Shown here one piece after another: positions 30,114-38,353 of a stretch of 64,000 bases of DNA. Location: positions 124,001 through 188,000 of the forward strand of contig NZ_LT906434.1 in assembly GCF_900187305.1 (NCBI RefSeq). Direction: 5' to 3'. This DNA is from Neisseria zoodegmatis (GTDB taxonomy: Bacteria; Pseudomonadota; Gammaproteobacteria; Burkholderiales; Neisseriaceae). How positions within the stretch are numbered: the first letter of the stretch is position 1; every line of letters starts with the position of its first letter. The translations under genes were made by a program, and so were the position numbers. The notes beneath the pieces were generated by a model that was given only the letters and a program-made list of their open reading frames with translations, had not been told where the DNA came from and searched no databases.

Positions 30114-30527
30114 GTGCAGCCTGATAACCGTAAAAAGCTGATTGCAAAAATCAAGATCGCCCAAAAACAGATGGGCATGTCTGATGACGCTTACCGCGAT
30201 ATGCTGGTGCGTTTAACCGGTAAAAATTCTTGCGCGCTGATGGATATTGATGAGTTGGAGCGGGTTGTGGCTGAAATGAAAACCAAAGGCTTCACGCCAA
30301 CCAATAAAAACTACGGCCAGCGGCCGAGCCGACGCCAAAGCGCAGACCTGATGATGCGCAAAATCGAAGCCCTGTTGGCAGATGGCGGTCTGCATTGGAA
30401 TTATGCACACGCGATGGCCAAACGGATGTTTAAGGTTGATCGTGTGGAGTGGCTTTCAGACGGCAATATGCACAAGTTGGTGGCGGCGTTGCAAATTGCG
30501 GCAAACCGCAAAAAGAAAGAGGCTTGA
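30114..30527 (+). CDS. GemA/gp16-like regulatory protein
   Basis: The 137-residue protein matches the Mu gp16/GemA family (DUF1018): KIKIAQKQMGMSDDAYRDML, then a linker and WLSDGNMHKLVAAL. GemA alters host gene expression and DNA topology early in Mu infection. It starts with GTG at 30114. It is the usual neighbour of Mor, as here. Confidence 0.85.
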   Translation: MQPDNRKKLIAKIKIAQKQMGMSDDAYRDMLVRLTGKNSCALMDIDELERVVAEMKTKGFTPTNKNYGQRPSRRQSADLMMRKIEALLADGGLHWNYAHAMAKRMFKVDRVEWLSDGNMHKLVAALQIAANRKKKEA

Positions 30528-30528
30528 T

Positions 30529-30732
30529 ATGGCTAGGCAGGATGTTATCAATATTATGTGGAGCGTATTGGGCTTTATGTTTTTATGTAGTTTTTGTTTA
30601 TGTGGCGTCCATTACGTTATGCAAAATGATTTCGGGCATTTGGCACGATGTTTGATAGTGGCTTTTATCGCCGCAGTTATTGCCGTGTGCATCAATGCAG
30701 CGATATTGGCTTACCCGAAAAAGGGGAAATAA
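30529..30732 (+). CDS. Small two-span membrane protein
   Basis: The 67-residue protein starts MARQDVINIMWSV with two hydrophobic segments (about 9-30 and 40-61) and a basic tail. It lies between gemA and mor with almost no gaps. Function unknown. Confidence 0.6.
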   Translation: MARQDVINIMWSVLGFMFLCSFCLCGVHYVMQNDFGHLARCLIVAFIAAVIAVCINAAILAYPKKGK

Positions 30733-30733
30733 A

Positions 30734-31195
30734 ATGGCTTGGAGCTTGAGTGAAAAAGATTTTGACGACGTGCGCCATCTGCTCCCGGACGGTGCGGTTG
30801 ATTTGATTCAGGTGGTGGGTGCGGATGCCGCCTACCGCCTGATTAAGCGTTGGGGCGGTACGAGCCTGCCGGTGGGCATGAATAAAACCCGCAACGGTAA
30901 AATCCTGCATGCTAAGCTGGCTGAAGAAATCGGCGAAGAAAACGCGCTTAAAATCGGGCGTATTTTCGGGCGGCAGCGGTTTTTGTGGGTGCCGAAGTGC
31001 CAAGAAGCCCTGCGCGAGCTGCGCAACCGCCAAATCCGCGCCCGCCTTGACGAGTTAACGATGGGCGGCGGCATCTACTCCATGCCCGAAGCGGTACGCA
31101 AAACCGCCGTCGAATACGATTTGACCGACCGCCAAATATGGTACATAGCCAAACAGGCAGATATTGAAGCCAGCCCGCAGCCGGCATTGTTTTAA
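30734..31195 (+). CDS. Mor-type middle operon activator
   Basis: The 153-residue protein matches the Mor/C family: an N-terminal dimerisation part (LIQVVGADAAYRLIKRWGG) and a C-terminal helix-turn-helix (TAVEYDLTDRQIWYIAK). Mor switches on the middle promoter and, as there is no separate C gene here, may also drive late genes. It starts at ATG 30734 right after the upstream stop. Confidence 0.88.
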   Translation: MAWSLSEKDFDDVRHLLPDGAVDLIQVVGADAAYRLIKRWGGTSLPVGMNKTRNGKILHAKLAEEIGEENALKIGRIFGRQRFLWVPKCQEALRELRNRQIRARLDELTMGGGIYSMPEAVRKTAVEYDLTDRQIWYIAKQADIEASPQPALF

Positions 31196-31218
31196 GTGAA
31201 TTTGTTGAAAGGATAAAA

Positions 31219-31428
31219 ATGGCGGAATTAGACCTAAGCCGCGCCGTTCATTGCGAATCATATTATGATGAAAGCGGCGTTACCGTTTATAGAAATTCTA
31301 AGGACGACCACACAATGGTACTTGGATTTGAAGGCATAGAGGTCATTATTGATGACATTCAAGCAATCGATATCATGAACAAACTGGCACACTTTTTTAA
31401 TTATGAATTGGTGGACTTAGATGCTTGA
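31219..31428 (+). CDS. Small strongly acidic protein
   Basis: The 69-residue protein (MAELDLSRAVHCESYYDES) has many more aspartates and glutamates than basic residues. It follows a good AAAGGAT site. Not recognised; a DNA-mimic or inhibitor role is possible only on charge grounds. Confidence 0.55.
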   Translation: MAELDLSRAVHCESYYDESGVTVYRNSKDDHTMVLGFEGIEVIIDDIQAIDIMNKLAHFFNYELVDLDA

Positions 31429-31706
31429 AATCGGCCCGTTCATTTTATTTCACTCTGTGCAATAATGTTTCAAATCCAACATCCCACACAAACCCATTCA
31501 AACCCGCCAAATCCCATTTATCTCGCAGACCCCTATATATTTATCTCACTTGGTTTCATTTAAGGCCGCCCGAAAACACCCAGCCCCCGATTTGTTCGGG
31601 GCTTTTTGCTTTTGAATGAAATAGATGCAGCCGTTTTTCAGACGGCCTTTTTTTATGATGAAGCCCTGTAAAACATTTTTTAAACACAGTTTTAAAGGGC
31701 TTTTTT
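31429..31706. promoter_or_regulatory. Gap before the lysis cassette
   Basis: No convincing gene. It holds a hairpin with T-run (31582-31609, GCCCCCGA/TCGGGGC), an uptake sequence at 31635 and probably the Mor-dependent promoter for lysis and late genes. Confidence 0.5.
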
Positions 31707-32330
31707 ATGAGCGGATTTGATACGGCCATCGAGCGCGTACTCGGCCATGAAGGCGGTTATGTAAACGACCTGCGCGATGCGGGCGGCGAAACAAATTGGG
31801 GCGTTACCAAAGCGACTGCCCGCGCCAACGGCTACTCAGGACGAATGCGCGAGATGACGCGCAATCAGGCAAAAGAAATTTACCGCAAGGCGTTTTGGGA
31901 ACGCTTCGGCTGTGGGGATATGCCTTTTGCCATCGGTTATCAGTATTTTGATGCCTGCGTCAATCACGGGCGCGGTAATGCCGCCCGTTTCTTGCAGCGG
32001 GCGTTGGGTGTGGCAGATGACGGCATTATCGGCCCGGTAACGAAAGCGGCCATACACGCCGCCGATATTTCCGAATTGGTGCGTAAATTCAACGGCCAGC
32101 GTTTGTCGTTTTACACCAAATTGAAAGCCTTTGATGCGTTTGGGCGTGGTTGGGTAAACCGCGTGGCCTTAAACCTGCGTCATGCGGTAACGGACGGCTG
32201 TGCGCACAAGCTCGCCGACTACGGCGCGAACATCGGCGCATACGTTAAGGCTAACCGTCATTTCACTTCGCTGCATCGAGACTTTTTGAAACATGCCGCC
32301 GTGCGGATGATGAATGGGGGGCGTTTCTGA
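31707..32330 (+). CDS. GH108-type endolysin (N-acetylmuramidase)
   Basis: The 207-residue enzyme starts with the glycosyl hydrolase 108 motif HEGGYVNDLRDAGGETNWGV; Glu15 is the expected catalytic acid. A peptidoglycan-binding domain (LGVADDGIIGPVTKAAI, around residues 95-115) follows. It should cut the murein glycan strand at lysis. No signal peptide is seen, so release depends on a holin. Confidence 0.9.
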   Translation: MSGFDTAIERVLGHEGGYVNDLRDAGGETNWGVTKATARANGYSGRMREMTRNQAKEIYRKAFWERFGCGDMPFAIGYQYFDACVNHGRGNAARFLQRALGVADDGIIGPVTKAAIHAADISELVRKFNGQRLSFYTKLKAFDAFGRGWVNRVALNLRHAVTDGCAHKLADYGANIGAYVKANRHFTSLHRDFLKHAAVRMMNGGRF

Positions 32331-32551
32331 TGGGCATTTTCAAAAGGCTTTTTGCAGCGGCCGCCGCCTTTTTGCGCGGGGTTAAAAATACCGAGCCGAC
32401 CGAAGCCGAAACCGTGCGCACGGCCATGCTGCTGCCACGTGTGCGTGTGATTGGCGAATACCCTAAGCCAAACTACCGTAAATCGGGCGTTGCTGCTGCC
32501 AAGCGTGCGGCGCGTAAAGTGCGAAACCGTAAAAAAGGGCGCAAATCATGA
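32330..32551 (+). CDS. Small basic protein, C-terminal tail duplicated in the next gene
   Basis: The 73-residue protein has a hydrophobic N-terminus (FKRLFAAAAAFLRG) and a basic tail containing KSGVAAAKRAARKVRNRKKG. It overlaps the endolysin stop by one base and the next start by 4 nt. Possibly a lysis accessory; unknown. Confidence 0.6.
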   Translation: MGIFKRLFAAAAAFLRGVKNTEPTEAETVRTAMLLPRVRVIGEYPKPNYRKSGVAAAKRAARKVRNRKKGRKS

Positions 32552-32727
32552 CAAAAAAAACGCTAATTGCCTTGGCTCATACCCTTGCATTATCTGCCGT
32601 CCCAATTGTTGCGCCGCCACCTGTGCGCTTGTGCCGACAGCACCCGAGTATCCGTTACGGCAAATCGGGCGTATCGGCAAACAAACGCACGGCACGCAAG
32701 ATGAGAAACCGCAGAAAGGCGAAATGA
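32548..32727 (+). CDS. Small protein with signal-like N-terminus and duplicated tail
   Basis: The 59-residue frame starts MTKKTLIALAHTLALSA and ends KSGVSANKRTARKMRNRRKA, closely resembling the tail of the preceding gene. ATGA overlaps on both sides indicate coupled translation. Confidence 0.55.
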   Translation: MTKKTLIALAHTLALSAVPIVAPPPVRLCRQHPSIRYGKSGVSANKRTARKMRNRRKAK

Positions 32728-32960
32728 TGGCCCTGTTGGATATTTTGAAAAACCCTGCTACGGGCAAGGTATCCCACAGCAAGCTGTGGGCAAACGTAGC
32801 CTGTGCGGCGGGTACATATAAATTTGTGGGGTTGCCCGACCCGTCGCCGGAGATTTGGGCGGTGTACTTGGGCATTGTGGGCGGCTATGCAGTCGCCCGC
32901 GCGATGGTGTCGGTTAAACGGCAGGAAGTGGAGGCGGAAAATGCAAGCGAAAGTCATTAA
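32724..32960 (+). CDS. Holin-like small membrane protein
   Basis: About 78 residues starting MMALLDILKNPATGKVSHSK, with hydrophobic stretches LWANVACAAGTYKFVGL and IWAVYLGIVGGYAVARAMV. Position between endolysin and spanins suggests a holin; it also resembles small DUF2644-type phage proteins. The start may be 32724 or 32727. Confidence 0.6.
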   Translation: MMALLDILKNPATGKVSHSKLWANVACAAGTYKFVGLPDPSPEIWAVYLGIVGGYAVARAMVSVKRQEVEAENASESH

Positions 32961-33360
32961 ATGGCTGCTGAAATGGCTGCCTGAAATTATTTTTGTGGTG
33001 GTGTTGGCGGTGTTGGTAGGCGTTGCTTATCACAGCGGCTTCAAAGCGGCACATGCCGAGCAGCAAACGGTTATCGACCAAATGAAGTTGGATGCCGCCG
33101 AAGAAAAAGCCGCCGCCGCCAAGGCTTATGCTGAGAAGATGGAGGAAATCCGCCAGTTGGATGCCGAAGTGAACCGTATCAAAGGCGAGGTCGAGCAGAA
33201 TGCACTTAACATGAAAGCTGACGTAGAACGCCGAAAAATTAAGAACAAACAGGGAATAGAAAATGCCATTGCTCAAGATAAACAAGATGCCGTTTGTATT
33301 GACGGCCTTGGTGATAACGGCCTGCGCCAATACCGGCACGCCCTCGGTTACGACGATTAA
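32941..33360 (+). CDS. Rz-like inner-membrane spanin
   Basis: The 139-residue protein has one N-terminal membrane anchor (about residues 13-32) and a long periplasmic coiled coil rich in alanine, glutamate and lysine, then a cysteine-containing C-terminus. This is the Rz layout: it bridges to the outer-membrane partner Rz1 and fuses the membranes during lysis. It overlaps the previous gene and fully overlaps the start of Rz1. Confidence 0.85.
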   Translation: MQAKVIKWLLKWLPEIIFVVVLAVLVGVAYHSGFKAAHAEQQTVIDQMKLDAAEEKAAAAKAYAEKMEEIRQLDAEVNRIKGEVEQNALNMKADVERRKIKNKQGIENAIAQDKQDAVCIDGLGDNGLRQYRHALGYDD

Positions 33361-33607
33361 GACGGTGGAAGTGCCGGTGATGCCGGAGCCTCCCGCGGTA
33401 TTGATGGTTCCGCCGGTGCGCCCGGCACCGCCTGAAAACGGCTCGGTGCGGGCTTTACTGGAACACGCCGCCGAATTTGGCGCGTACACGGCAGAGCTGG
33501 AAATTCAGAATGCGGGCTGGCGCGAATGGGTGCGCGGCAACTATCAACTTAAAGTTAATAGTTCGAACTTGAAAGAAACGCTTAAAAGTTCGGAGACCGA
33601 TAAATGA
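33263..33607 (+). CDS. Rz1-like outer-membrane spanin lipoprotein
   Basis: The 114-residue product starts inside Rz in another frame. It has a hydrophobic leader with lipobox ITAC (LVITACAN) and a proline-rich stretch (PPVRPAPPENG), both typical of Rz1. The C-terminal extension of about 60 residues is longer than lambda Rz1. The 98-nt overlap is the standard nested spanin arrangement. Confidence 0.82.
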   Translation: MPLLKINKMPFVLTALVITACANTGTPSVTTIKTVEVPVMPEPPAVLMVPPVRPAPPENGSVRALLEHAAEFGAYTAELEIQNAGWREWVRGNYQLKVNSSNLKETLKSSETDK

Positions 33608-33951
33608 CGACTTATCAGGAATTGGTCAGCCGCGTGTTGGCGGTAAAACACGCCGGCATCGAAATGGGCTTGGCCAAAGCCCGCGAACAGCAGCCGTTTA
33701 TTGAGCAGGTATCGCGCAAGCTGGATGCGACCAGTTGGGATTACACCGTGCAAATGGATAAGGATTTCGGCGTTACCTTCAACGTTGAGCGTGGCATTGT
33801 GGATTTTAAAAACCAGTATCAGGCGGTAAAGCAAGCCTTGGAAGCACAGTTTGAAGTGGGTTTTTCAGTGGCGGATTGTACGCCGGTATTGGATGTTTTC
33901 TGCCGCCGCAGCGGATACGGCTGCCGCTTGGTTTTTAAGGAGCTGCCATGA
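33604..33951 (+). CDS. Uncharacterised phage protein
   Basis: The 115-residue protein begins MTTYQELVSRVLAVKHAG. It overlaps Rz1 and the next gene by 4 nt each. Not recognised; it belongs to the lysis-to-packaging stretch. Confidence 0.65.
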   Translation: MTTYQELVSRVLAVKHAGIEMGLAKAREQQPFIEQVSRKLDATSWDYTVQMDKDFGVTFNVERGIVDFKNQYQAVKQALEAQFEVGFSVADCTPVLDVFCRRSGYGCRLVFKELP

Positions 33952-34217
33952 CGCCGATTGATTTTGAATTTGGCTTTAAAACCTTGTGGGGCTTGGCCAC
34001 CGCCGCGGGCTGGTTTTGGATTAACGGTATTTCAGGCCGTCTGAAAGAAGCAGAAAAAGACCGAGCGGATTTACGCCGAGAGCTGCACGACGTGAAGTTG
34101 GATTACTCCACCAAGGCAGAAGCCCGTGCCGACCGCGACACTATTAACCGCCAGCTAAACCGTATCGAAGACAAATTAGACAAACTCGCCGAAAGAAAGG
34201 CGGATAAATCAACATGA
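33948..34217 (+). CDS. DUF2730-like protein
   Basis: The 89-residue protein has an N-terminal hydrophobic segment (LWGLATAAGWFWING) followed by a charged coiled coil, like the DUF2730 proteins of Mu-like phages located just before the terminase genes. It contains an uptake sequence at 34040. Function unknown. Confidence 0.7.
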   Translation: MTPIDFEFGFKTLWGLATAAGWFWINGISGRLKEAEKDRADLRRELHDVKLDYSTKAEARADRDTINRQLNRIEDKLDKLAERKADKST

Positions 34218-34432
34218 TGGAAAACAAAGACCCGATTTTAGCGGCACTCGCCCGCATTGAAGAAAAAATCGACAAAACCGCGAAACAGCAGGAAGCCATT
34301 AGCGAAGAGCTGGAGAAAATCCATAAAGACACCAAACGCACGGCTGCGGTGGTGGGCGGCGCGTCCGGCGCGGCGACGGCAACCATTGTATCTGTTGGCG
34401 TTGAGCTAATCCGCCGCATGGCCGGAGGCTGA
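34214..34432 (+). CDS. Small coiled-coil protein with C-terminal membrane segment
   Basis: The 72-residue protein has heptads (ALARIEEKIDKTAKQQEAIS) followed by a glycine/alanine-rich hydrophobic end (VVGGASGAATATIVSVG). It could be a tail-anchored membrane protein. It overlaps its upstream neighbour by 4 nt. Confidence 0.6.
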   Translation: MMENKDPILAALARIEEKIDKTAKQQEAISEELEKIHKDTKRTAAVVGGASGAATATIVSVGVELIRRMAGG

Positions 34433-34433
34433 T

Positions 34434-34937
34434 ATGGCGCACCCGCAGGAGACACGCGCCGAAGTGCGACGCCTGTACACGGTTGAGCAGAAAAGCTTGC
34501 CCGAAGCTGCGCAAGAAGCCGGCGTACCGTTGGCAACTGCACGCCAATGGAAAGCCCGCGATAAGGCGGCCGGCGAAGATTGGGATAAGCTCAAAACCGC
34601 CTACATTATGGCGGGCGGCAAAATGGAAGATGTCAACCGCGCCATCATGGCGAGTTTCTTGGTTCGCTACCAAGAAGCAATGGAGGATGCGGATAAATGG
34701 GATGCGCTCGACCCGTTGGAAAAAGTAGATGTGCTTACCCGCTTAAGCGACAGCTACACCAAAACCGTAGCGGCCAACCGCAAAATGTTGCCGGAAATCA
34801 GCGAGCTGGCCGTGGCAATGGAAACCATTAAAGGTTTTGGCGACTTTATCCGCGAAACCCGCCCTGCGGTGGCGATGGATTTTATCGAATTGATTGAAAT
34901 GTTTGCGCCTGAATTGCAGCGGCGCTTCAGCAAGTGA
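34434..34937 (+). CDS. DUF1804-type terminase small subunit
   Basis: The 167-residue protein has a helix-turn-helix (SLPEAAQEAGVPLATARQWK) that should recognise packaging-site DNA, then a helical body. This is the Mu gp27-like family found directly before the large terminase, as here. Confidence 0.82.
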   Translation: MAHPQETRAEVRRLYTVEQKSLPEAAQEAGVPLATARQWKARDKAAGEDWDKLKTAYIMAGGKMEDVNRAIMASFLVRYQEAMEDADKWDALDPLEKVDVLTRLSDSYTKTVAANRKMLPEISELAVAMETIKGFGDFIRETRPAVAMDFIELIEMFAPELQRRFSK

Positions 34938-34948
34938 GGCCGTCTAAA

Positions 34949-35200
34949 ATGACAAAAGTCGAATATACGCATAAAGGTTGGTATCTGTTTTGCCCGATTT
35001 GGATTGCAAACTGGCAAGACCCTAGCGAAGCCCCCGCCGTTGCGCCCCGCTATAAATTGGAATGGCTGTTTTGGCTGGCCGACCAATTTTTCTTTGCCAT
35101 GAGCGCCATGCACGAAATGAAAACGGGCTGGCCGCTGCCGTTTTGTTTCAAAGTTTGTCCTGAGCCGCTGAAAAAGCCTGTGGTTCATCATTATAAATAG
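34949..35200 (+). CDS. Small uncharacterised protein between terminase genes
   Basis: The 83-residue protein is unusually rich in tryptophan and phenylalanine (KGWYLFCPIWIANW). I use ATG 34949; the preceding uptake-like sequence GCCGTCTAAAA carries a one-base change. Not recognised. Confidence 0.6.
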   Translation: MTKVEYTHKGWYLFCPIWIANWQDPSEAPAVAPRYKLEWLFWLADQFFFAMSAMHEMKTGWPLPFCFKVCPEPLKKPVVHHYK

Positions 35201-35212
35201 GCCGTCTGAAAA

Positions 35213-36841
35213 ATGCGTTTAAAGTCCCCGTTAAAAAGTAAAGAATTTATGCGCGAGCTGGCGGAATATGCCGGCCAGTTGCGCAGCCTGATAGAGGCGG
35301 AAGTTGAGGGATTTTCAACCAAGCCAGCCGATATTCTGCGCCGACGCCAAGCGGTGCTCGACCCCGTTTCAGGTTACGAATACTTTGTAAACAACTACTT
35401 CCCGCACTATATCAGCAGCGGCAGTAAATCAGAGCTGCACGAATATCTGTTTGAGCTGCTGCCGAAAGTGGCGGCGGACAAGGAAAGCCGATCAGAGGCG
35501 ATTGCCGCTCCGCGCGGCGAGGCTAAATCGACGTTGGTTACCCAACTTTATACGCTTTGGCGCATCGTAACCGGGCAAACGCACTATGCCGTAATCGTGA
35601 TGGACAGCATAGACCAAGCGTACCCGATGCTCGAAACCATCAAAGCGGAGTTGGAATTTAACCTGCGCATTGCCGCCGACTTCCCCGAAGCTGTGGGAGC
35701 CGGGCGCGTGTGGCAAGCCGGAACGATTGTGACGGCCAACAGCGTTAAGGTTCAGGTCGCGGGTAGCGGTAAAAAGCTGCGCGGTATGCGCCACGGTCCG
35801 AACCGCCCCGACCTGTGCATTTTGGACGACATCGAAAATGACGAACAGGTGCAGAATCCAGACCAGCGCAATAAGCTGCAATCGTGGATAGAGAAGACCA
35901 TAGAACCCTTGGGTGGCGTGGGTAAGAAGTACGACATTATTTATATCGGCACTATCCTGCACTACGACAGCGTACTTTCCCGCACCCTTAAAAACAAATT
36001 CTGGAACGGCCGCATATTCAGGGCGGTAAAACGCTGGCCGGACAGAATGGACTTATGGGAAGAATGGGAAACCATTTGGCGCAATTACGGCGAAGCGGCT
36101 GCGATGGCCTACTACCGCGAACACGAAGAGGAAATGTTGGCAGGCGCACAAACATCTTGGGCGGCGCGCGGCATTCTCGAATTGATGAAGAAGCGCGCCA
36201 AAATCGGCTCGCACTCGTTCGCCTGTGAGTATCAGAACGACCCCGCCAGCGGTGAAGATTCACCCTTTGCCGACTATATGGACGGCGATATCTATTTCAA
36301 CACCCTGCCGCCCGATGTGGTGATGTACGGCGCGGTTGACCCGTCTTTGGGCAAAAGCGGCAAGAGCCGCGACCCATCCGCGATTTTGGTGGGCGGGTAT
36401 CAAAAGAGTACGGGTATTCTGTTTGTGGAAGTCGCCAAAATCAGACGGCGCGTGCCGGATTTGATTATCGAAGAAACCATTGAGCTGCAAAAAAAGCACA
36501 ACTGCCAAGTGTGGGCGGTGGAATCGGTGCAGTTTCAGGAGTTCTTTAAGGATGAGCTGGTTAAGCGTTCCGCCCGCGCCGGCTGTCCCGTGCCTGCCCG
36601 CGGCATTAAGCCGGCTAGTGACAAGCTGTTGCGCATTGAGAGCCTGCAACCGCACATTGCCAACGGCCTAATCAAATTTAGGCAGGAACAGCGCGAACTT
36701 ATCGAGCAGTTGCGCCACTTCCCCCACGCCAACCATGACGACGGCCCCGATGCCCTGCACATGCTGTGGATGTTGGCCGTGAGTGGCAACAAGGCGGATA
36801 AGGCCGTGCCGGTGCATATTCCCGAGCCTACGTTCTTTTAA
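35213..36841 (+). CDS. Terminase large subunit (Mu gp28-like)
   Basis: The 542-residue motor packages phage DNA. The ATPase part has a Walker A-like APRGEAKST (99-107) and a Walker B-like CILDDIEND (202-210). The nuclease part begins around GAVDPSLGK (near residue 380). Two segments of this gene, 35620-35653 and 36394-36427, are protospacer matches to spacers of CRISPR array B with only third-codon-position mismatches. An uptake sequence forms its ribosome-site region. Confidence 0.92.
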   Translation: MRLKSPLKSKEFMRELAEYAGQLRSLIEAEVEGFSTKPADILRRRQAVLDPVSGYEYFVNNYFPHYISSGSKSELHEYLFELLPKVAADKESRSEAIAAPRGEAKSTLVTQLYTLWRIVTGQTHYAVIVMDSIDQAYPMLETIKAELEFNLRIAADFPEAVGAGRVWQAGTIVTANSVKVQVAGSGKKLRGMRHGPNRPDLCILDDIENDEQVQNPDQRNKLQSWIEKTIEPLGGVGKKYDIIYIGTILHYDSVLSRTLKNKFWNGRIFRAVKRWPDRMDLWEEWETIWRNYGEAAAMAYYREHEEEMLAGAQTSWAARGILELMKKRAKIGSHSFACEYQNDPASGEDSPFADYMDGDIYFNTLPPDVVMYGAVDPSLGKSGKSRDPSAILVGGYQKSTGILFVEVAKIRRRVPDLIIEETIELQKKHNCQVWAVESVQFQEFFKDELVKRSARAGCPVPARGIKPASDKLLRIESLQPHIANGLIKFRQEQRELIEQLRHFPHANHDDGPDALHMLWMLAVSGNKADKAVPVHIPEPTFF

Positions 36842-36928
36842 TTTAAAGGCCGTCTGAATCAAACTCTAGTCGGGCAATGCCGTGGATAAGGTTTCAGGCG
36901 GCCTACACATTTAAACAGGTGTTTAAAC

Positions 36929-38353
36929 ATGTTTGGATTGACCAAAGGCAAAACTAAAAAACACATTGATGCGCTGGTTGCAGACACAGCTTACGCCCTT
37001 GATGGTTTTATGAGCAACGCAGAAAGCTCGGACGAGCTGTTAGACCGCTTGGGGTTGAGCCGCGAACAGGTTTTCGCCGCAGTCAACTCGGATGATGAGG
37101 TCGAGAGTTGTAAAGAGGATTTGCGCACGGCCATGATGGCGAGCGGCTGGCGGCTGTATGGCGACGGCACCGACGATGCCCAACTCGACCGCATCTATCG
37201 GGTGGTGCGTAAAAACCTATCAGCCTTTGTGGAGCTGGTATTGACTGCCCGTATGAATGGTTATGCGGTAGGCCGCTATATCTACCGCCGAGAAGAAGAC
37301 GGCCTGATTGTGCTCGACTACATTGCCGACCGTCGCGACGAGTTAGACCGCTACAAGCCCAAGCGTGGCGGCGTATTGATATATCAAGGTAATAACGGGG
37401 AAGAAGTGCTGGATACACAGGTGCTTAATCTGCTGCTGGTCAACCGTGCTACGGCGAAAAACCCCGCCGGAGAAATGGCCGTAGCCCGTCTTTTCCCAGC
37501 TGTGTCGGTGCGTAAAAACGGTTTTCTTTATGCACACCAATTTATCAAGCGTTATGCCCAACCCTATATGGTGGGTAAGGTTTCGGGCGATGCCCAAGGC
37601 TTTATCGGCAAGCTGTTTTCGTTTGTTTCAGGTGGGGCGATTACCGTTGATCCCGAAGACAGTGTAGAGATGCTGACCAATTCGGCTAATGGTGAGGGCT
37701 TTGAAAAACTGGAGCGCATGGCAAACGCGCGCATTCAAAAGGCCTTGCTAGGCCGCGTAAAAATATCGGACATGACCAACGGCAGCCGCGCGGCGCAAGA
37801 AACCGAAGAGAACACCCGCCAAGACCGCATCGAAGCCTATTTGAGCCTGCTGTCGTTGGCCGTACAGCACGCTGTTGATGCGATGGTGGCGGTTAATGCC
37901 GTTTGGGGAGTGGAAATCAAGCAAAAAGGCGGCTTGTGGTTCGAATTTATCGAAGAGGCCAAAATCGATAAGGCGCGAGCGGAGCGCGACAAAATTTATG
38001 CTGATTCGGGCATGGTGCGTTTTACCGAAGACTATTTCACACAGGTTTTAGGGTATGAAAAAGAACACTTTGAAATGGTTGAGCAGCAACCGCAGGCAGG
38101 AAAGGCAGCCCTTGCCGTTAAACTTTCAGACGGCCTGAATGGCGGCGAGCCGCCGCTTTTGAAAGTCGACCAAGCCTTGATGCAGCCGAAAATGCAGGCG
38201 GTTTTAAGCGCATTACAGGCATCGGAGAGCTATGCCGATTTTGAGGCGGCCTTGAGCAAGATGGATTTAAGCGAGGGCGATATGGCGATTATCGACAAGC
38301 TGGTAGGCGAATCCGTACGCGGATTTTCAGACGGCCTTGAGGACGGTAAATAA
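36929..38353 (+). CDS. DUF935 portal protein (Mu gp29-like)
   Basis: The 474-residue protein is the portal of Mu-type heads: it forms the dodecameric ring through which DNA passes. The DUF935 core is recognisable from RIYRVVRKNLSAFVELVL through the FVSGGAITVD region. An uptake sequence occurs twice in the 3' part. Its stop overlaps the MuF start by one base. Confidence 0.9.
   Translation: MFGLTKGKTKKHIDALVADTAYALDGFMSNAESSDELLDRLGLSREQVFAAVNSDDEVESCKEDLRTAMMASGWRLYGDGTDDAQLDRIYRVVRKNLSAFVELVLTARMNGYAVGRYIYRREEDGLIVLDYIADRRDELDRYKPKRGGVLIYQGNNGEEVLDTQVLNLLLVNRATAKNPAGEMAVARLFPAVSVRKNGFLYAHQFIKRYAQPYMVGKVSGDAQGFIGKLFSFVSGGAITVDPEDSVEMLTNSANGEGFEKLERMANARIQKALLGRVKISDMTNGSRAAQETEENTRQDRIEAYLSLLSLAVQHAVDAMVAVNAVWGVEIKQKGGLWFEFIEEAKIDKARAERDKIYADSGMVRFTEDYFTQVLGYEKEHFEMVEQQPQAGKAALAVKLSDGLNGGEPPLLKVDQALMQPKMQAVLSALQASESYADFEAALSKMDLSEGDMAIIDKLVGESVRGFSDGLEDGK

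Noticed and set aside
31425..31619. 64-codon frame after the acidic gene at 31219
   Set aside because: It runs through a terminator-like hairpin, lacks a ribosome site and has no protein-like composition.
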